The notes: generated by a model not told the origin, from the sequence alone. A stretch of 10,645 bases of DNA from Armatimonadota bacterium (GCA_012841485.1 DUUU01000282.1:1-10645), one strand, 5' to 3'. Shown: positions 1-7,119, counted from the first letter of the stretch. A program made the numbers and translations.

Positions 1-204
1 CAACACCTCATCGTAGTCCTGGGCATACATCAGGATGCCGGTGCCAATCTGCTTCAGGTTGGACTGGCAATTCGACTTCCGGGCGTTCTCGCGCGCCTGC
101 GCGAACACCGGGAACAAGATGGCCGCCAGTATAGCAATGATCGCTATAACGACAAGCAGCTCAATGAGCGTGAAACCGGATTGCCGGTCCCTTCGCCACT
201 TCAT
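1..204 (-). CDS. Prepilin-type N-terminal cleavage/methylation domain protein (pseudopilin), 3' end outside window
   Basis: The first 68 residues of a type IV pilin/type II secretion pseudopilin-like protein are visible; the rest lies beyond the left edge. After a short basic leader ([10 protein letters not shown]) comes the class III signal [21 protein letters not shown] prepilin peptidase would cut between Gly10 and Phe11 and methylate Phe11; Glu15 is the conserved +5 glutamate. The hydrophobic helix anchors the protein in the inner membrane before assembly. The following segment ([18 protein letters not shown], then YAQDYDE) is typical of the large DUF1559-like pseudopilin families of Armatimonadota. 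The ATG at 204 is chosen because it gives the normal short leader and has a purine-rich GAGAGGA stretch about 10 nt upstream. It lies downstream of the lyase on the same strand, separated by 291 bp. I found no clear sigma-70 promoter of its own. Its specific function cannot be told from the N-terminus. Confidence 0.93.
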   Translation of the reverse strand, partial: MKWRRDRQSGFTLIELLVVIAIIAILAAILFPVFAQARENARKSNCQSNLKQIGTGILMYAQDYDEVL

Positions 205-270
205 GTTCTTTCTATCCTCTCATACAGGTGATGATGCACAACGCGTGCTGGCCATGCCTAGAGTTCGACG

Positions 271-317
271 CCCCCGGAGCATCCCCTTCTTGGGAGCAGT
301 CTTGGGATGCACGGGGG
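271..317 (-). repeat. Inverted repeat (interrupted stem-loop) upstream of the pseudopilin
   Basis: GCATCCC at 279-285 is complementary to GGGATGC at 304-310 (7 bp, 18-nt loop). Flanking CCCCC at 271-275 is complementary to GGGGG at 313-317, after a small internal bulge (GGA opposite AC). Together these make a 12-bp interrupted stem. It lies 67-113 bp upstream of the pseudopilin start and downstream of the lyase stop. No T-run follows on the minus strand, so a classical intrinsic terminator is unlikely. It could be an mRNA leader structure or a 3'-end processing element. Confidence 0.5.
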
Positions 318-358
318 AGGCCACTCTGCTCTCGCGCACGTGCGCGCCGCGCTCCCCC
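313..358 (-). repeat. Inverted repeat enclosing a 14-bp perfect palindrome
   Basis: GGGGGAG at 313-319 pairs with CTCCCCC at 352-358. The interval contains the perfect 14-bp palindrome CGCGCACGTGCGCG at 333-346, with a CACGTG core. The arm 313-317 is shared with the neighbouring inverted repeat (271-317), so the two folds exclude each other in RNA. The palindrome alone could also be a protein-binding site. Function is not known, and the high GC content raises the chance of accidental pairing. Confidence 0.45.
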
Positions 359-495
359 GATTCATCCCAACGGCTGGTAAAGCCTGCGCTCCTCGACGGC
401 CGAAAGCCGCCGAAGCGCGGAGTCCGGCCGGCTCCCGGTCACAAGGGACACAAGATGGGAGAACCATCAGGCGGACGTCCCGTCACTTCCCCCAT

Positions 496-3400
496 TCACC
501 GCCCCCAGGAGGCGCTGGGCAGGATCTCCCAGCTCTCGCCCGGGCGGGCCTCAAAACCGGTCCCCTCCGTCTTCGTATAGACGCGTGTCTCGCCGTCCAC
601 GACAGCCACACGCCGGATGGGGTAGGCCCGGCGCATCCCATCCGCCTCGATAAAGAGCGTCTCGCCAGGGCGCACGCCCTCCTTGGGAAGCTCGCCGTCC
701 AGGACGAACCATGCCTCTCCCCGCGCGCTGCCTGTCCCCGCGACCCGACCTGCGTAGCGGCCGCGGGCGATGGTCACGCTTGCCGCGCCGAGCGAAAGCC
801 GGGTTCCCCCAAAGAGCGCCGCCGCGACGGGCGCCTGCCCATCCGCCAGAACCGCAGCTGCTAGGCCATCCGTCACCAGCTCGCCGAGCGGCGTGGTCAC
901 GCGAAGTACGCGCGGCTGGAGCTGCGAGAGCACGATATCAGTTCCAAGCGCCGTCTCCACCGCGAGGGCAATGGCGTCCGAGGGCGTATCTGCCGGGAGG
1001 GGCAGCACGCGAATGCCACGCACCGGGAGCTTCCCTTTCGGAGCGCCGGCGAAGAGCGTCACGAACGTGACCGGCTTCGGGCCGCGCGAGGAGCGCACGA
1101 CATAGGGAAGCACGGCGCCACGGTCGCGGTTGCGGTGGTCGCGCTGGCCCCAACCGTTGCCCAGGCGCACGGTTTCCCCAGGCGCGCCCGGCGCGAGCGC
1201 CGCGAAAGTGTAATCCCCCTCCAGCGACCAGGTGATCTGCCAGGGGTTTCCTCCCTCGGCGCGCTGCACATCGGTCAACGGGAGCACGCTGGTTGGTAGG
1301 GTGAAGGTGACCTCATAATGCTGCCAGCCCTCATCAACCGGGGCGTTGATGATGTTCACGTAGCTGCGGTCGTCAGGCGATTTCGGGTCATTGGGCCAAT
1401 AGACCGCCTGAACTCTCACCTGAGGGACGTTGCCGCGCAGGCGGAAGCGCGCCTTATAGGTGGCGCCCATGGAGCCCGATAGCGCCCCTTCCCCCCGATA
1501 GCCATCCGACTTGCCAGCAAGGAGGGCGACGTTCATCCGGCCATTCTCGTGCGGCTTGAGCGCGCGCACGCGCATGCACCGCCCGCCGGCCTCGTCCGAG
1601 GGCGCGATGCCCCAATCGCCCGTTCCATCTCCCGAGTAGTAGCCCCATCCGGCCGGCTGGCTTCCCACCTCGCCCAGGATCGGTGCGATCAGGTTAGGGC
1701 CTTCCTGTTCGCCAGGCATCACCCGGCGGATCTCCACATCGGCCACGTACAGCTCGCCCACGCGCGCCAGCGGGAAGCGCAGGGCAAAGCGCACCTCGCG
1801 CTCCACCTGGCCATCCGGCGCCAGCGCGAGGCCCGTCACCTGATAGTCACCGCCCGGTCCATGGAAGACGTAATCGCGCTCGGTGCCACCCTCGACGCGG
1901 AAGAGATCCACCAGGTAGGACCCCGCATCCCCGTGATCCACCTGGATGCACGTGCGGCAGTAGGTTGACGCGGCATCGTAGGCCTGCGAGGAGGCTTCCA
2001 TCACCTTCACGCGCGGCGTGCAGCCGAAGAGATGAAAGCTGCCACCGCGGCCGCGTGTCTTCTGATCCTTCCGGTCGACCACGACCAGGTTATGCGCGAA
2101 GGTGCGCCGCGTCTGGTAGGAATCGGGGTGGTCCCACAAATAGCCCAGGTCCGAGAGAAGCTCGCGCCCATCCTTCCAGTAATAGAGATCCAGGCTGTCC
2201 TGATGGTGGTGGCCCCCCCAATCACTGGCACTGAGGAGGGCCAGACTCTTCCGGCCATCCTGGCCGGTGCGCAGATAGCCATGCGAGAGGAAGGGGAAGA
2301 CCATATCGGGCAGGGAGAGCGGCGGCACGGAGCGCGCCTCCAGGCCGGGCTCGCGGTAGAAGATGGCCGCCTCCGGCGACGCGGGGGCTTCATCACCGCT
2401 CAACTCCTTCAGGAGGGCGATATGCTCGGGCGTTGGATAGCCCAGGGCCAGCAGCTCGGCGTAAGAGGCACTGATCCGGGTTGTCCGGTAAGAATCGGCG
2501 GACGGGGGATGAAGGAGGTTGCCCTGAAGGGTCCAGACCAGCCCTTGCCAGCAGTCGCCATAGCGCGTGTCGCGGCAGGCATCGAAGTTGTCGAGGCGGA
2601 CGCCGTCGGGGCCGCGGTAGCCGGGCGGGTCGGAGTAGCCGCGGAACATGAGCGCGAAGTTGCGCACGCCGCCCATCGTCATCATTGCGTAGGCGGCCGA
2701 TTCACTGGTGCCTCCATCGGGGAGGAACCACTCTTCCACTGTTTTGCGGAAGCCGTCCAGGCCGAAGTGGACCAGGCCCGGGTGGCCAACGCACATCCCC
2801 ACCATGGCCGCGCCGGCGCGATTGCCGACCGACTTGTTATTGATCGACGGATCGCACGCGGCCAGATAGGCTCCCTCCAGCAACACATCGCGCTCGATGC
2901 GAACCCGGTCCTCCTTCGAGAAGACCGGGGTGTCGCCCTCTTTCGCCATGCAGGTCAGGTCGTATGCCTCCGTGACGGTGCAGACCCAGCCGCCATCCAT
3001 GCCGGAAGAGCCGATCCGGCTGGCAGACCAGTAGGCGGTGTGCAGCTTCCGGTCCGGCTTGTTCGGGGGCACCACCAGCTCATCCGTCGGCAGATTGCTG
3101 ATCCGCTCGGCGGCCACATGGGGGTCGCAGTCAGCATATTCGCCGTAGGCGTAGCCGGCGCGCACCAGGTAGCGCGGAAGCACCTCGGCCATGCGGAGGA
3201 GGATGGCGCGCGCCGCCCGGGCATAGCGCGCGTCCTCCGTCAACGCATAGGCATGGGCCAGCGTGCGGAGGTGGGTGGTGATCCGGCTCACCTTCCGGGC
3301 ACGAATGATGCCGGTGAGGCTGGGCCGCGCGTTGTAACCAAAGCATCGGAACGGCGGGCCCTGGCCGACAAAGGTGAACTTCTGCTCCGGGTCCCACTTG

Positions 3401-3864
3401 CTCTGCAAGACGATATCCTCGGGAAACTCCTCGTTCGGGAAGACCGTCTTGCAGACGTTGCAGGTGAGTTGGTCCGCAGTCTCCTCGCTCCAGCTCCACT
3501 GGCCATTGGGATGCCAGGGAAGGCCCTTCGCCCGGCAGGCAGGACAGGGGCCCACACACCCCGGAGTGGTGCGCTCGAGCATGCGGACCAGATACTCTGG
3601 GGTGATCCGCGGCACCAGGGTATCGGCGCTTTCGCGCAGCCTCTCCGCATAGGCTTGTGCCCAGGGGTAGCGCTTGATATTCTCCCGCGCGCGCGCCAGG
3701 TCTGCCGGCTTGATCGAGCTCGCCGGGTGCTGTACCCCCGCGCGATAGCGCTCCCAATCCGACCAATCCGTCGGTGCCTTCGCCTCAGCGCCCATAGCGC
3801 CTCCTCCAGACAGCGCCATGCAGATAAGCGCCATGGCCGCTGCCAGTCGCTGTGTGGTAGCCAT
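496..3864 (-). CDS. Secreted heparinase II/III-family polysaccharide lyase with an apparent carbohydrate-binding-like insertion
   Basis: This 1122-aa protein probably cleaves an acidic polysaccharide (heparin-, alginate- or uronate-like) by beta-elimination outside the cytoplasm. Residues 1-25 or 1-28 look like a signal peptide (AMG|A or AEA|K). Residues 103-138 hold CxxxCxxC and CxxC (C103, C107, C110, C135, C138), resembling a zinc knuckle. About 180-520 is the alpha-toroid domain, with NN at 342-343 and an E388/Y392 segment as candidate active-site positions. The heparinase C-terminal beta-sandwich begins near 525: WGGHHHQDSLDLYYW carries H552-H554 and D556, and TFAHNLVVVD carries H591-N592. 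Residues about 722-890 read like a jelly-roll carbohydrate-binding module, and heparinase-like sequence resumes at WGQRD...LPYVVRS (about 905-927). The exact PL family and substrate are unresolved. The ATG at 3864 is preferred over the longer frame opening at 3990: it begins the signal peptide, has GGAGGG 11 nt upstream, and lies behind a good promoter that the longer start would overlap. Confidence 0.87.
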   Translation of the reverse strand: MATTQRLAAAMALICMALSGGGAMGAEAKAPTDWSDWERYRAGVQHPASSIKPADLARARENIKRYPWAQAYAERLRESADTLVPRITPEYLVRMLERTTPGCVGPCPACRAKGLPWHPNGQWSWSEETADQLTCNVCKTVFPNEEFPEDIVLQSKWDPEQKFTFVGQGPPFRCFGYNARPSLTGIIRARKVSRITTHLRTLAHAYALTEDARYARAARAILLRMAEVLPRYLVRAGYAYGEYADCDPHVAAERISNLPTDELVVPPNKPDRKLHTAYWSASRIGSSGMDGGWVCTVTEAYDLTCMAKEGDTPVFSKEDRVRIERDVLLEGAYLAACDPSINNKSVGNRAGAAMVGMCVGHPGLVHFGLDGFRKTVEEWFLPDGGTSESAAYAMMTMGGVRNFALMFRGYSDPPGYRGPDGVRLDNFDACRDTRYGDCWQGLVWTLQGNLLHPPSADSYRTTRISASYAELLALGYPTPEHIALLKELSGDEAPASPEAAIFYREPGLEARSVPPLSLPDMVFPFLSHGYLRTGQDGRKSLALLSASDWGGHHHQDSLDLYYWKDGRELLSDLGYLWDHPDSYQTRRTFAHNLVVVDRKDQKTRGRGGSFHLFGCTPRVKVMEASSQAYDAASTYCRTCIQVDHGDAGSYLVDLFRVEGGTERDYVFHGPGGDYQVTGLALAPDGQVEREVRFALRFPLARVGELYVADVEIRRVMPGEQEGPNLIAPILGEVGSQPAGWGYYSGDGTGDWGIAPSDEAGGRCMRVRALKPHENGRMNVALLAGKSDGYRGEGALSGSMGATYKARFRLRGNVPQVRVQAVYWPNDPKSPDDRSYVNIINAPVDEGWQHYEVTFTLPTSVLPLTDVQRAEGGNPWQITWSLEGDYTFAALAPGAPGETVRLGNGWGQRDHRNRDRGAVLPYVVRSSRGPKPVTFVTLFAGAPKGKLPVRGIRVLPLPADTPSDAIALAVETALGTDIVLSQLQPRVLRVTTPLGELVTDGLAAAVLADGQAPVAAALFGGTRLSLGAASVTIARGRYAGRVAGTGSARGEAWFVLDGELPKEGVRPGETLFIEADGMRRAYPIRRVAVVDGETRVYTKTEGTGFEARPGESWEILPSASWGR

Positions 3865-3916
3865 ACTCCCGTTCGCCCTCCACGGTCGGCGCTCGTGGCG
3901 CCCACCCTTGCCTGCC

Positions 3917-3945
3917 AGTGTAGCATGACGGGCGAGAGACGTCAA
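3917..3945 (-). promoter_or_regulatory. Sigma-70-type promoter for the lyase gene
   Basis: Read on the minus strand: -35 TTGACG (3945-3940), a 17-nt spacer and -10 TACACT (3922-3917). Only one base departs from consensus in the -35 box and two in the -10 box. Expected transcription start is near 3910, giving a leader of about 46 nt before the ATG at 3864. A T-rich stretch sits just upstream of the -35 box. The hexamers were read directly; activity is inferred. Confidence 0.72.
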
Positions 3946-4215
3946 GAAAAACCCAGGGGAAACAGTGTTCCGGGTTCGCAAGCCCATCATCGCCCCGGCC
4001 GCACGCGCTCCTAGCCCCCCGGCCCCACGCCGGCCCCAGGGAAGGGGAGCGACCGTATGGTGGTTCCAGAAAATCCCGAAGCGGTCCGGCGGCCTGGCTT
4101 CTCCGCGGGAGGTTGCGCGCTCCTGATCAGCGAAAAGGGTGAGTAGTTTGGAGCGGTTCTGTCACGGGCGCGCGCTGGCGTCACAGCACGCTTCGCGTCT
4201 TTATAGAGGAGAGAG
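3946..4215. other. Divergent intergenic region between the lyase and PPC genes
   Basis: The two divergent start codons are 351 bp apart (3865-4215). The left part holds the lyase promoter. In the remaining 270 bp I see no credible gene and no convincing sigma-70 promoter for the plus-strand genes. A 9-bp direct repeat CCGGCCCCA occurs at 4019-4027 and 4030-4038 with an 11-bp period, probably GC-rich chance. A TTTATA element at 4200-4205 is too close to the ATG at 4216 to serve as an ordinary -10 box. AGGAG at 4207-4211 is the ribosome-binding site of the PPC gene. Confidence 0.5.
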
Positions 4216-4683
4216 ATGCAGTACACGGAAGGGCAGATTGGACGGGTCTTTGCCATCCGCCTGGAGCATGGCGATCCGATGCCGCAGGCGTTGGAGGAGT
4301 TCGCCGCGGAGAAGGGTGTGCGCTCCGGGTTGGTGATCTTGGTCGGCGGCGTTGAGGATGGCAGCCGGCTGGTAGTCGGTCCAGAGGATGGAAAAAGCCT
4401 GCCGCCCGTGCCCCAGGTAGGCACGCTGAAGGGGGTCCACGAGGCGGCTGGCGTGGGCACGCTTTTCCCGGATGAGAGCGGGAAGCCGGTGCTTCACCTG
4501 CACGCGGCGTGTGGCCGGGGCGAGAAGACGGTCACCGGGTGCATTCGCGCCGGCATCGTCACCTGGCACGTTCTGGAGGTGCTCCTGGTGGAGCTCACCG
4601 GGCTAGATGCCGTGCGCGTTGCCGACCCCGTGACCAGGTTCCAGCTGTTGCGCTGCGGCGAAGCGTCTCGCGAGCAGGCATGA
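4216..4683 (+). CDS. PPC/DUF296-domain protein
   Basis: This 155-aa protein is almost entirely one PPC domain (plants and prokaryotes conserved; PF03479, DUF296), the fold found in plant AT-hook proteins and in stand-alone bacterial proteins that often bind a metal and form trimers. Visible hallmarks are the opening strand VFAIRLEHGDPMPQALEEFA (11-30), LVILVGGVEDG (39-49), the HLHAACGR signature at 94-101 with H94 and H96, and VLEVLLVELTG (119-129). The usual GGH segment after HLHA appears to read TGC (107-109), so one expected metal-ligand histidine may be replaced by Cys109; H118 is nearby. There is no AT-hook, signal peptide or membrane segment, so it is probably cytoplasmic. AGGAG precedes the ATG by 4 nt. 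The D-amino-acid deacylase follows 52 bp downstream on the same strand, beyond a hairpin. Family assignment is firm; the biochemical role of such single-domain bacterial proteins is not settled. Confidence 0.85.
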   Translation: MQYTEGQIGRVFAIRLEHGDPMPQALEEFAAEKGVRSGLVILVGGVEDGSRLVVGPEDGKSLPPVPQVGTLKGVHEAAGVGTLFPDESGKPVLHLHAACGRGEKTVTGCIRAGIVTWHVLEVLLVELTGLDAVRVADPVTRFQLLRCGEASREQA

Positions 4684-4686
4684 GAG

Positions 4687-4719
4687 CGCGCCTCCCGGAC
4701 GTGGGGGCGCGTTTCGTTT
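4687..4719 (+). terminator. Terminator-like hairpin with U-rich tail between PPC and deacylase genes
   Basis: CGCGCCTCC at 4687-4695 pairs with GGGGGCGCG at 4703-4711: a 9-bp stem with one G:U pair and a 7-nt loop, starting 3 nt after the PPC stop. It is followed by TTTCGTTT (4712-4719). This has the form of an intrinsic terminator with an imperfect U-tract. Because the next start codon is only 25 nt beyond the stem, it would act as a partial terminator or attenuator, lowering expression of the deacylase relative to the PPC gene. Alternatively it could stabilise the upstream mRNA end. Confidence 0.6.
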
Positions 4720-4735
4720 GGGAAGAAGGCGTTCG

Positions 4736-6346
4736 ATGCTCGATTTAGTGTTTGTTGGCGGGGAAGTGATTGATGGCACGGGGCAACCGGGTATCCGGGC
4801 CGATCTCAGCGTGCGCGATGGCCGCATCGCCGCTATCGGCGACCTGAGCGGAGCGGAGTGCCGCGAGCGCGTGGACGCCCGCGGGAAGGTGGTCTGCCCT
4901 GGGTTCATCGACATGCACACCCACTCTGATCTCACGCTTCTGGTCAACCCGCGCGCGGAAAGCATGGTCCGCCAGGGCGTAACAACGCTCGTGGTGGGCA
5001 ACTGCGGCATGGGGGTGGCCCCCGTGCGCCCGGAGCTGCGCGGGCCGCTGCGCCAGGCGTTCGCCTTCCTCGCCGGCGACGTGGAGTGGACCTGGGAGAG
5101 CTTCGCGAGCTACCTCGATTGCCTCGCCGCCGTCCGGCCCTCGGTGAACGTCGGCGCCCTGGTCAGCCACGGTGCCGCGCGCGCCCACGTGATGGGGTTC
5201 GACGAGCGCGAAGCCAGCCCGGAGGAGCGGAGTGCCATCACCGCGACAATTCGGCAGGCGATGGATGAGGGCGCCCTGGGCGTCTCTACCGGGCTCATCT
5301 ACAATCCGAGCATGTTCGCCGATACCGAGGAGCTGGTCGCGGTATCGCGCGCGGCGGCCGAGGCGAATGGCGTTTACACCACGCACATGCGCCATGAGGG
5401 CGTGCAGCTCATGGAAGCGGTGGAGGAGGCGCTGGATGTTGCCCGGCGGAGCGGCGCGCGCACCCAGATCTGCCACCTGAAGGCATCAGGGAAAGCCGCC
5501 TGGGGCCGGGCCGCCGAGGCGGCGGAGCGAATTCGCCAGGCGCGCGAGGAGGGAAACGACATCGCGTTCGACCTCTACCCGTACACCGCGGGGAGCACGA
5601 TGCTCTCGACGCTCTTGCCCCAGTGGGCGCTCCGCGGCACCACCGATGAGATCGTCGCCCGCCTCCGCGACCCGGCGGCGATTGCTCGACTCCTCCACGA
5701 GCTGCGCCACGGGGGCTCAGGCTACCACAGCGGCCTCGGCGCGCCGCCTTACGAGTGGGAGCGGGTGCTGATCACCTCCGTCGGAAGCGAGATGAACCGT
5801 GGCTTCGAGGGCAAGGAGATGCCGGAAGTCGCCCGGATGATGGGTGCCACGCCCGAGGAGGCGTTCCTGCGTCTCCTGGTGGATGACCACCTCCAGGTGA
5901 ACATGGTGATCTACTCGCAGTGCGAGGAGGACATGCGCGGGCTCCTCCAGCACCCCCTCGCGTTGGTGATCACGGATGGGCTGGCGTTCGCGCCGTATGG
6001 CCCCCTGGGCCGCGGCCGGCCGCACCCGCGAAGTTACGGCACCTTCCCGCGCTTCCTCGGGCGCTACGTGCGCGACGAGGGTCTCCACTCGCTCGAAGAG
6101 GGGATCCGGCGCGTCACCTCGGGTCCAGCCGCCCGAATGGGGATCACCGATCGCGGCATCCTCCGCGAGGGCCTCGCCGCCGACATCGTCGTTTTCGATC
6201 CGGGCGCGATTCGCGACACGGCGACCTACACCGAGCCGCACCAGTATCCCGAGGGAATCGACCTCGTGGTAGTCAACGGCGAGGTCGTCGTGCGCGAAGG
6301 TGAGCACACCGGCGCTTCTCCCGGGCAGGTGCTCCGCAAGCTATGA
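4736..6346 (+). CDS. N-acyl-D-amino-acid deacylase (D-aminoacylase), amidohydrolase superfamily
   Basis: This 536-aa metal-dependent amidohydrolase hydrolyses N-acyl-D-amino acids to a D-amino acid and a carboxylate; related members act on D-glutamate or dipeptide-like substrates. The order of motifs matches D-aminoacylase: N-terminal beta-sandwich strand, GFIDMHTHSD (H61, H63), VVGNCG (C90, the unusual zinc-ligand cysteine of this subgroup), YTTHMRHEG (H217), ICHLKASG (H247), ITDG (D414, catalytic aspartate), then RPHPRSYGTFPR and DRGILREGLAADIVVFDP. All expected metal-site residues are present and length is normal. There is no signal peptide, so it is probably cytoplasmic. The ATG at 4736 is chosen because GAAGAAGG lies 6 nt upstream and the protein then begins with the usual LDLVFVGGEVIDG. 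An upstream in-frame TTG at 4718 falls in the tail of the hairpin. With the PPC gene it forms a likely two-gene transcript. Acyl-chain and side-chain preference cannot be read from sequence. Confidence 0.93.
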   Translation: MLDLVFVGGEVIDGTGQPGIRADLSVRDGRIAAIGDLSGAECRERVDARGKVVCPGFIDMHTHSDLTLLVNPRAESMVRQGVTTLVVGNCGMGVAPVRPELRGPLRQAFAFLAGDVEWTWESFASYLDCLAAVRPSVNVGALVSHGAARAHVMGFDEREASPEERSAITATIRQAMDEGALGVSTGLIYNPSMFADTEELVAVSRAAAEANGVYTTHMRHEGVQLMEAVEEALDVARRSGARTQICHLKASGKAAWGRAAEAAERIRQAREEGNDIAFDLYPYTAGSTMLSTLLPQWALRGTTDEIVARLRDPAAIARLLHELRHGGSGYHSGLGAPPYEWERVLITSVGSEMNRGFEGKEMPEVARMMGATPEEAFLRLLVDDHLQVNMVIYSQCEEDMRGLLQHPLALVITDGLAFAPYGPLGRGRPHPRSYGTFPRFLGRYVRDEGLHSLEEGIRRVTSGPAARMGITDRGILREGLAADIVVFDPGAIRDTATYTEPHQYPEGIDLVVVNGEVVVREGEHTGASPGQVLRKL

Positions 6347-6350
6347 GCAC

Positions 6351-6384
6351 GAGGGGCCGGCAGCAGCCAGGCGGCCGGCCCCTC
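6351..6384. terminator. GC-rich hairpin between convergent genes, probable bidirectional terminator
   Basis: GAGGGGCCGG at 6351-6360 and CCGGCCCCTC at 6375-6384 form a perfect 10-bp stem with a 14-nt loop. It begins 5 nt after the deacylase stop and ends 28 nt before the stop of the convergent SGNH hydrolase gene. Neither side has a long T-run, so it may stop transcription inefficiently alone or protect both mRNA 3' ends. Position and stem quality make a 3'-end role likely. Confidence 0.68.
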
Positions 6385-6411
6385 TTCACACAGCCTACAA
6401 GCCGGGGGCGG

Positions 6412-7047
6412 TTACCCCTCCTCCACCGCGCGGATCCACGCCTGAGCGATCAGGGCATGGCCAGCCTGGGTAGGATGGACGCCGTCGGCTGCCCAAAAGG
6501 CGGCCGGGCGCCGGGCCGCCGCCGCGGCAAAGAGGCCATCCAGCGGCACGTAGAGCGTCCCGTAATCCGCGGCGACGCGGCGAACCGCGGCGATGCGCGG
6601 GTCGAGATCCTCGCGCCAGGCAACGCGGTCGGGCGGGGTTGGAAGCACAAATGGCTCCAGCAAGATGACGCGGGCGGAGGTCTCTGCCTTCACGCGGTCG
6701 AGGAGACGCCTGTAGCACGCCTCGAACTCCTCGATCGGCGAGAGCTTGCCGCTATCGTAGCGCCGCCAGGTGTCGTTGATCCCGATCAGGATGGAGACCC
6801 AATCCGGGTGCAGGTCGATGCAGTCGCGCGTCCAGCGCTCTTCCAGGTCGTAGACGCGGTTGCCGCTGACGCCACGGTTCAGGAAGGTAAGCTCGCGCCC
6901 GGGATACCGGGCGGAGAGCCACGCGGCGATCAGGTTGGCATAGCCTGCGCCAAGAAGCGCATCGTTATCGCGACTGCGCCCGGCGTCCGTGATGCTGTCG
7001 CCCTGGAAGAGGATGCGGGCGCCCGGCTGAAGCAGAAGGTGACCCAT
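6412..7047 (-). CDS. SGNH/GDSL-type esterase/lipase family protein
   Basis: This 211-aa single-domain serine hydrolase would remove acyl or acetyl groups from esters such as acetylated sugars or lipids. All four SGNH blocks are visible: GDSIT with nucleophile Ser18; NRGVSGNRV with the oxyanion glycine near Gly59; GIND with Asn91; and DGVHPT with the catalytic pair Asp188 and His191. The segments FLNRGVSGNRVYDLEERW, SILIGINDTWRRYDSG and LLEPFVLP mark the bacterial SGNH subgroup often annotated as a GDSL or rhamnogalacturonan-acetylesterase-like protein. There is no signal peptide, so it is likely cytoplasmic. The ATG at 7047 is preferred to the in-frame start at 7110 because GGGAG sits 6 nt upstream and the domain begins directly afterwards. 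It follows the radical SAM gene by 123 bp on the same strand with no evident promoter, so read-through from that gene is plausible. Substrate unknown. Confidence 0.9.
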   Translation of the reverse strand: MGHLLLQPGARILFQGDSITDAGRSRDNDALLGAGYANLIAAWLSARYPGRELTFLNRGVSGNRVYDLEERWTRDCIDLHPDWVSILIGINDTWRRYDSGKLSPIEEFEACYRRLLDRVKAETSARVILLEPFVLPTPPDRVAWREDLDPRIAAVRRVAADYGTLYVPLDGLFAAAAARRPAAFWAADGVHPTQAGHALIAQAWIRAVEEG

Positions 7048-7104
7048 CTCATACTCCCTGTCATTCCCCCCGGGGTTCGAACGGTCCCAGGGTAGGCGGG
7101 GTGA

Positions 7105-7119
7105 TCCCACCCGGTGGGA
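7105..7119 (-). repeat. Short perfect hairpin between the radical SAM and SGNH genes
   Basis: TCCCAC at 7105-7110 and GTGGGA at 7114-7119 form a 6-bp stem with a 3-nt loop, midway in the 123-bp gap. There is no T-run on the minus strand. It may be a weak pause or terminator for the radical SAM gene, or chance in a GC-rich spacer. Confidence 0.35.

Noticed and set aside
35..580. 181-codon plus-strand frame across the pseudopilin and the intergenic region
   Set aside because: It runs antisense to an unmistakable prepilin signal and then through spacer DNA full of inverted repeats.
3865..3990. 42-residue N-terminal extension of the lyase
   Set aside because: It would bury the signal peptide and overlaps the promoter at 3917-3945; the ATG at 3864 gives a normal export signal.
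2032..4014. 660-codon open frame on the plus strand opposite the lyase
   Set aside because: It is a mirror frame produced by the GC-rich third-position bias of the lyase; the lyase has recognisable motifs, a signal peptide and a promoter, and this frame has none.
4019..4038. Two tandem copies of CCGGCCCCA
   Set aside because: Only two short copies in a C/G-rich stretch; no further units and no sign of CRISPR or iteron structure.
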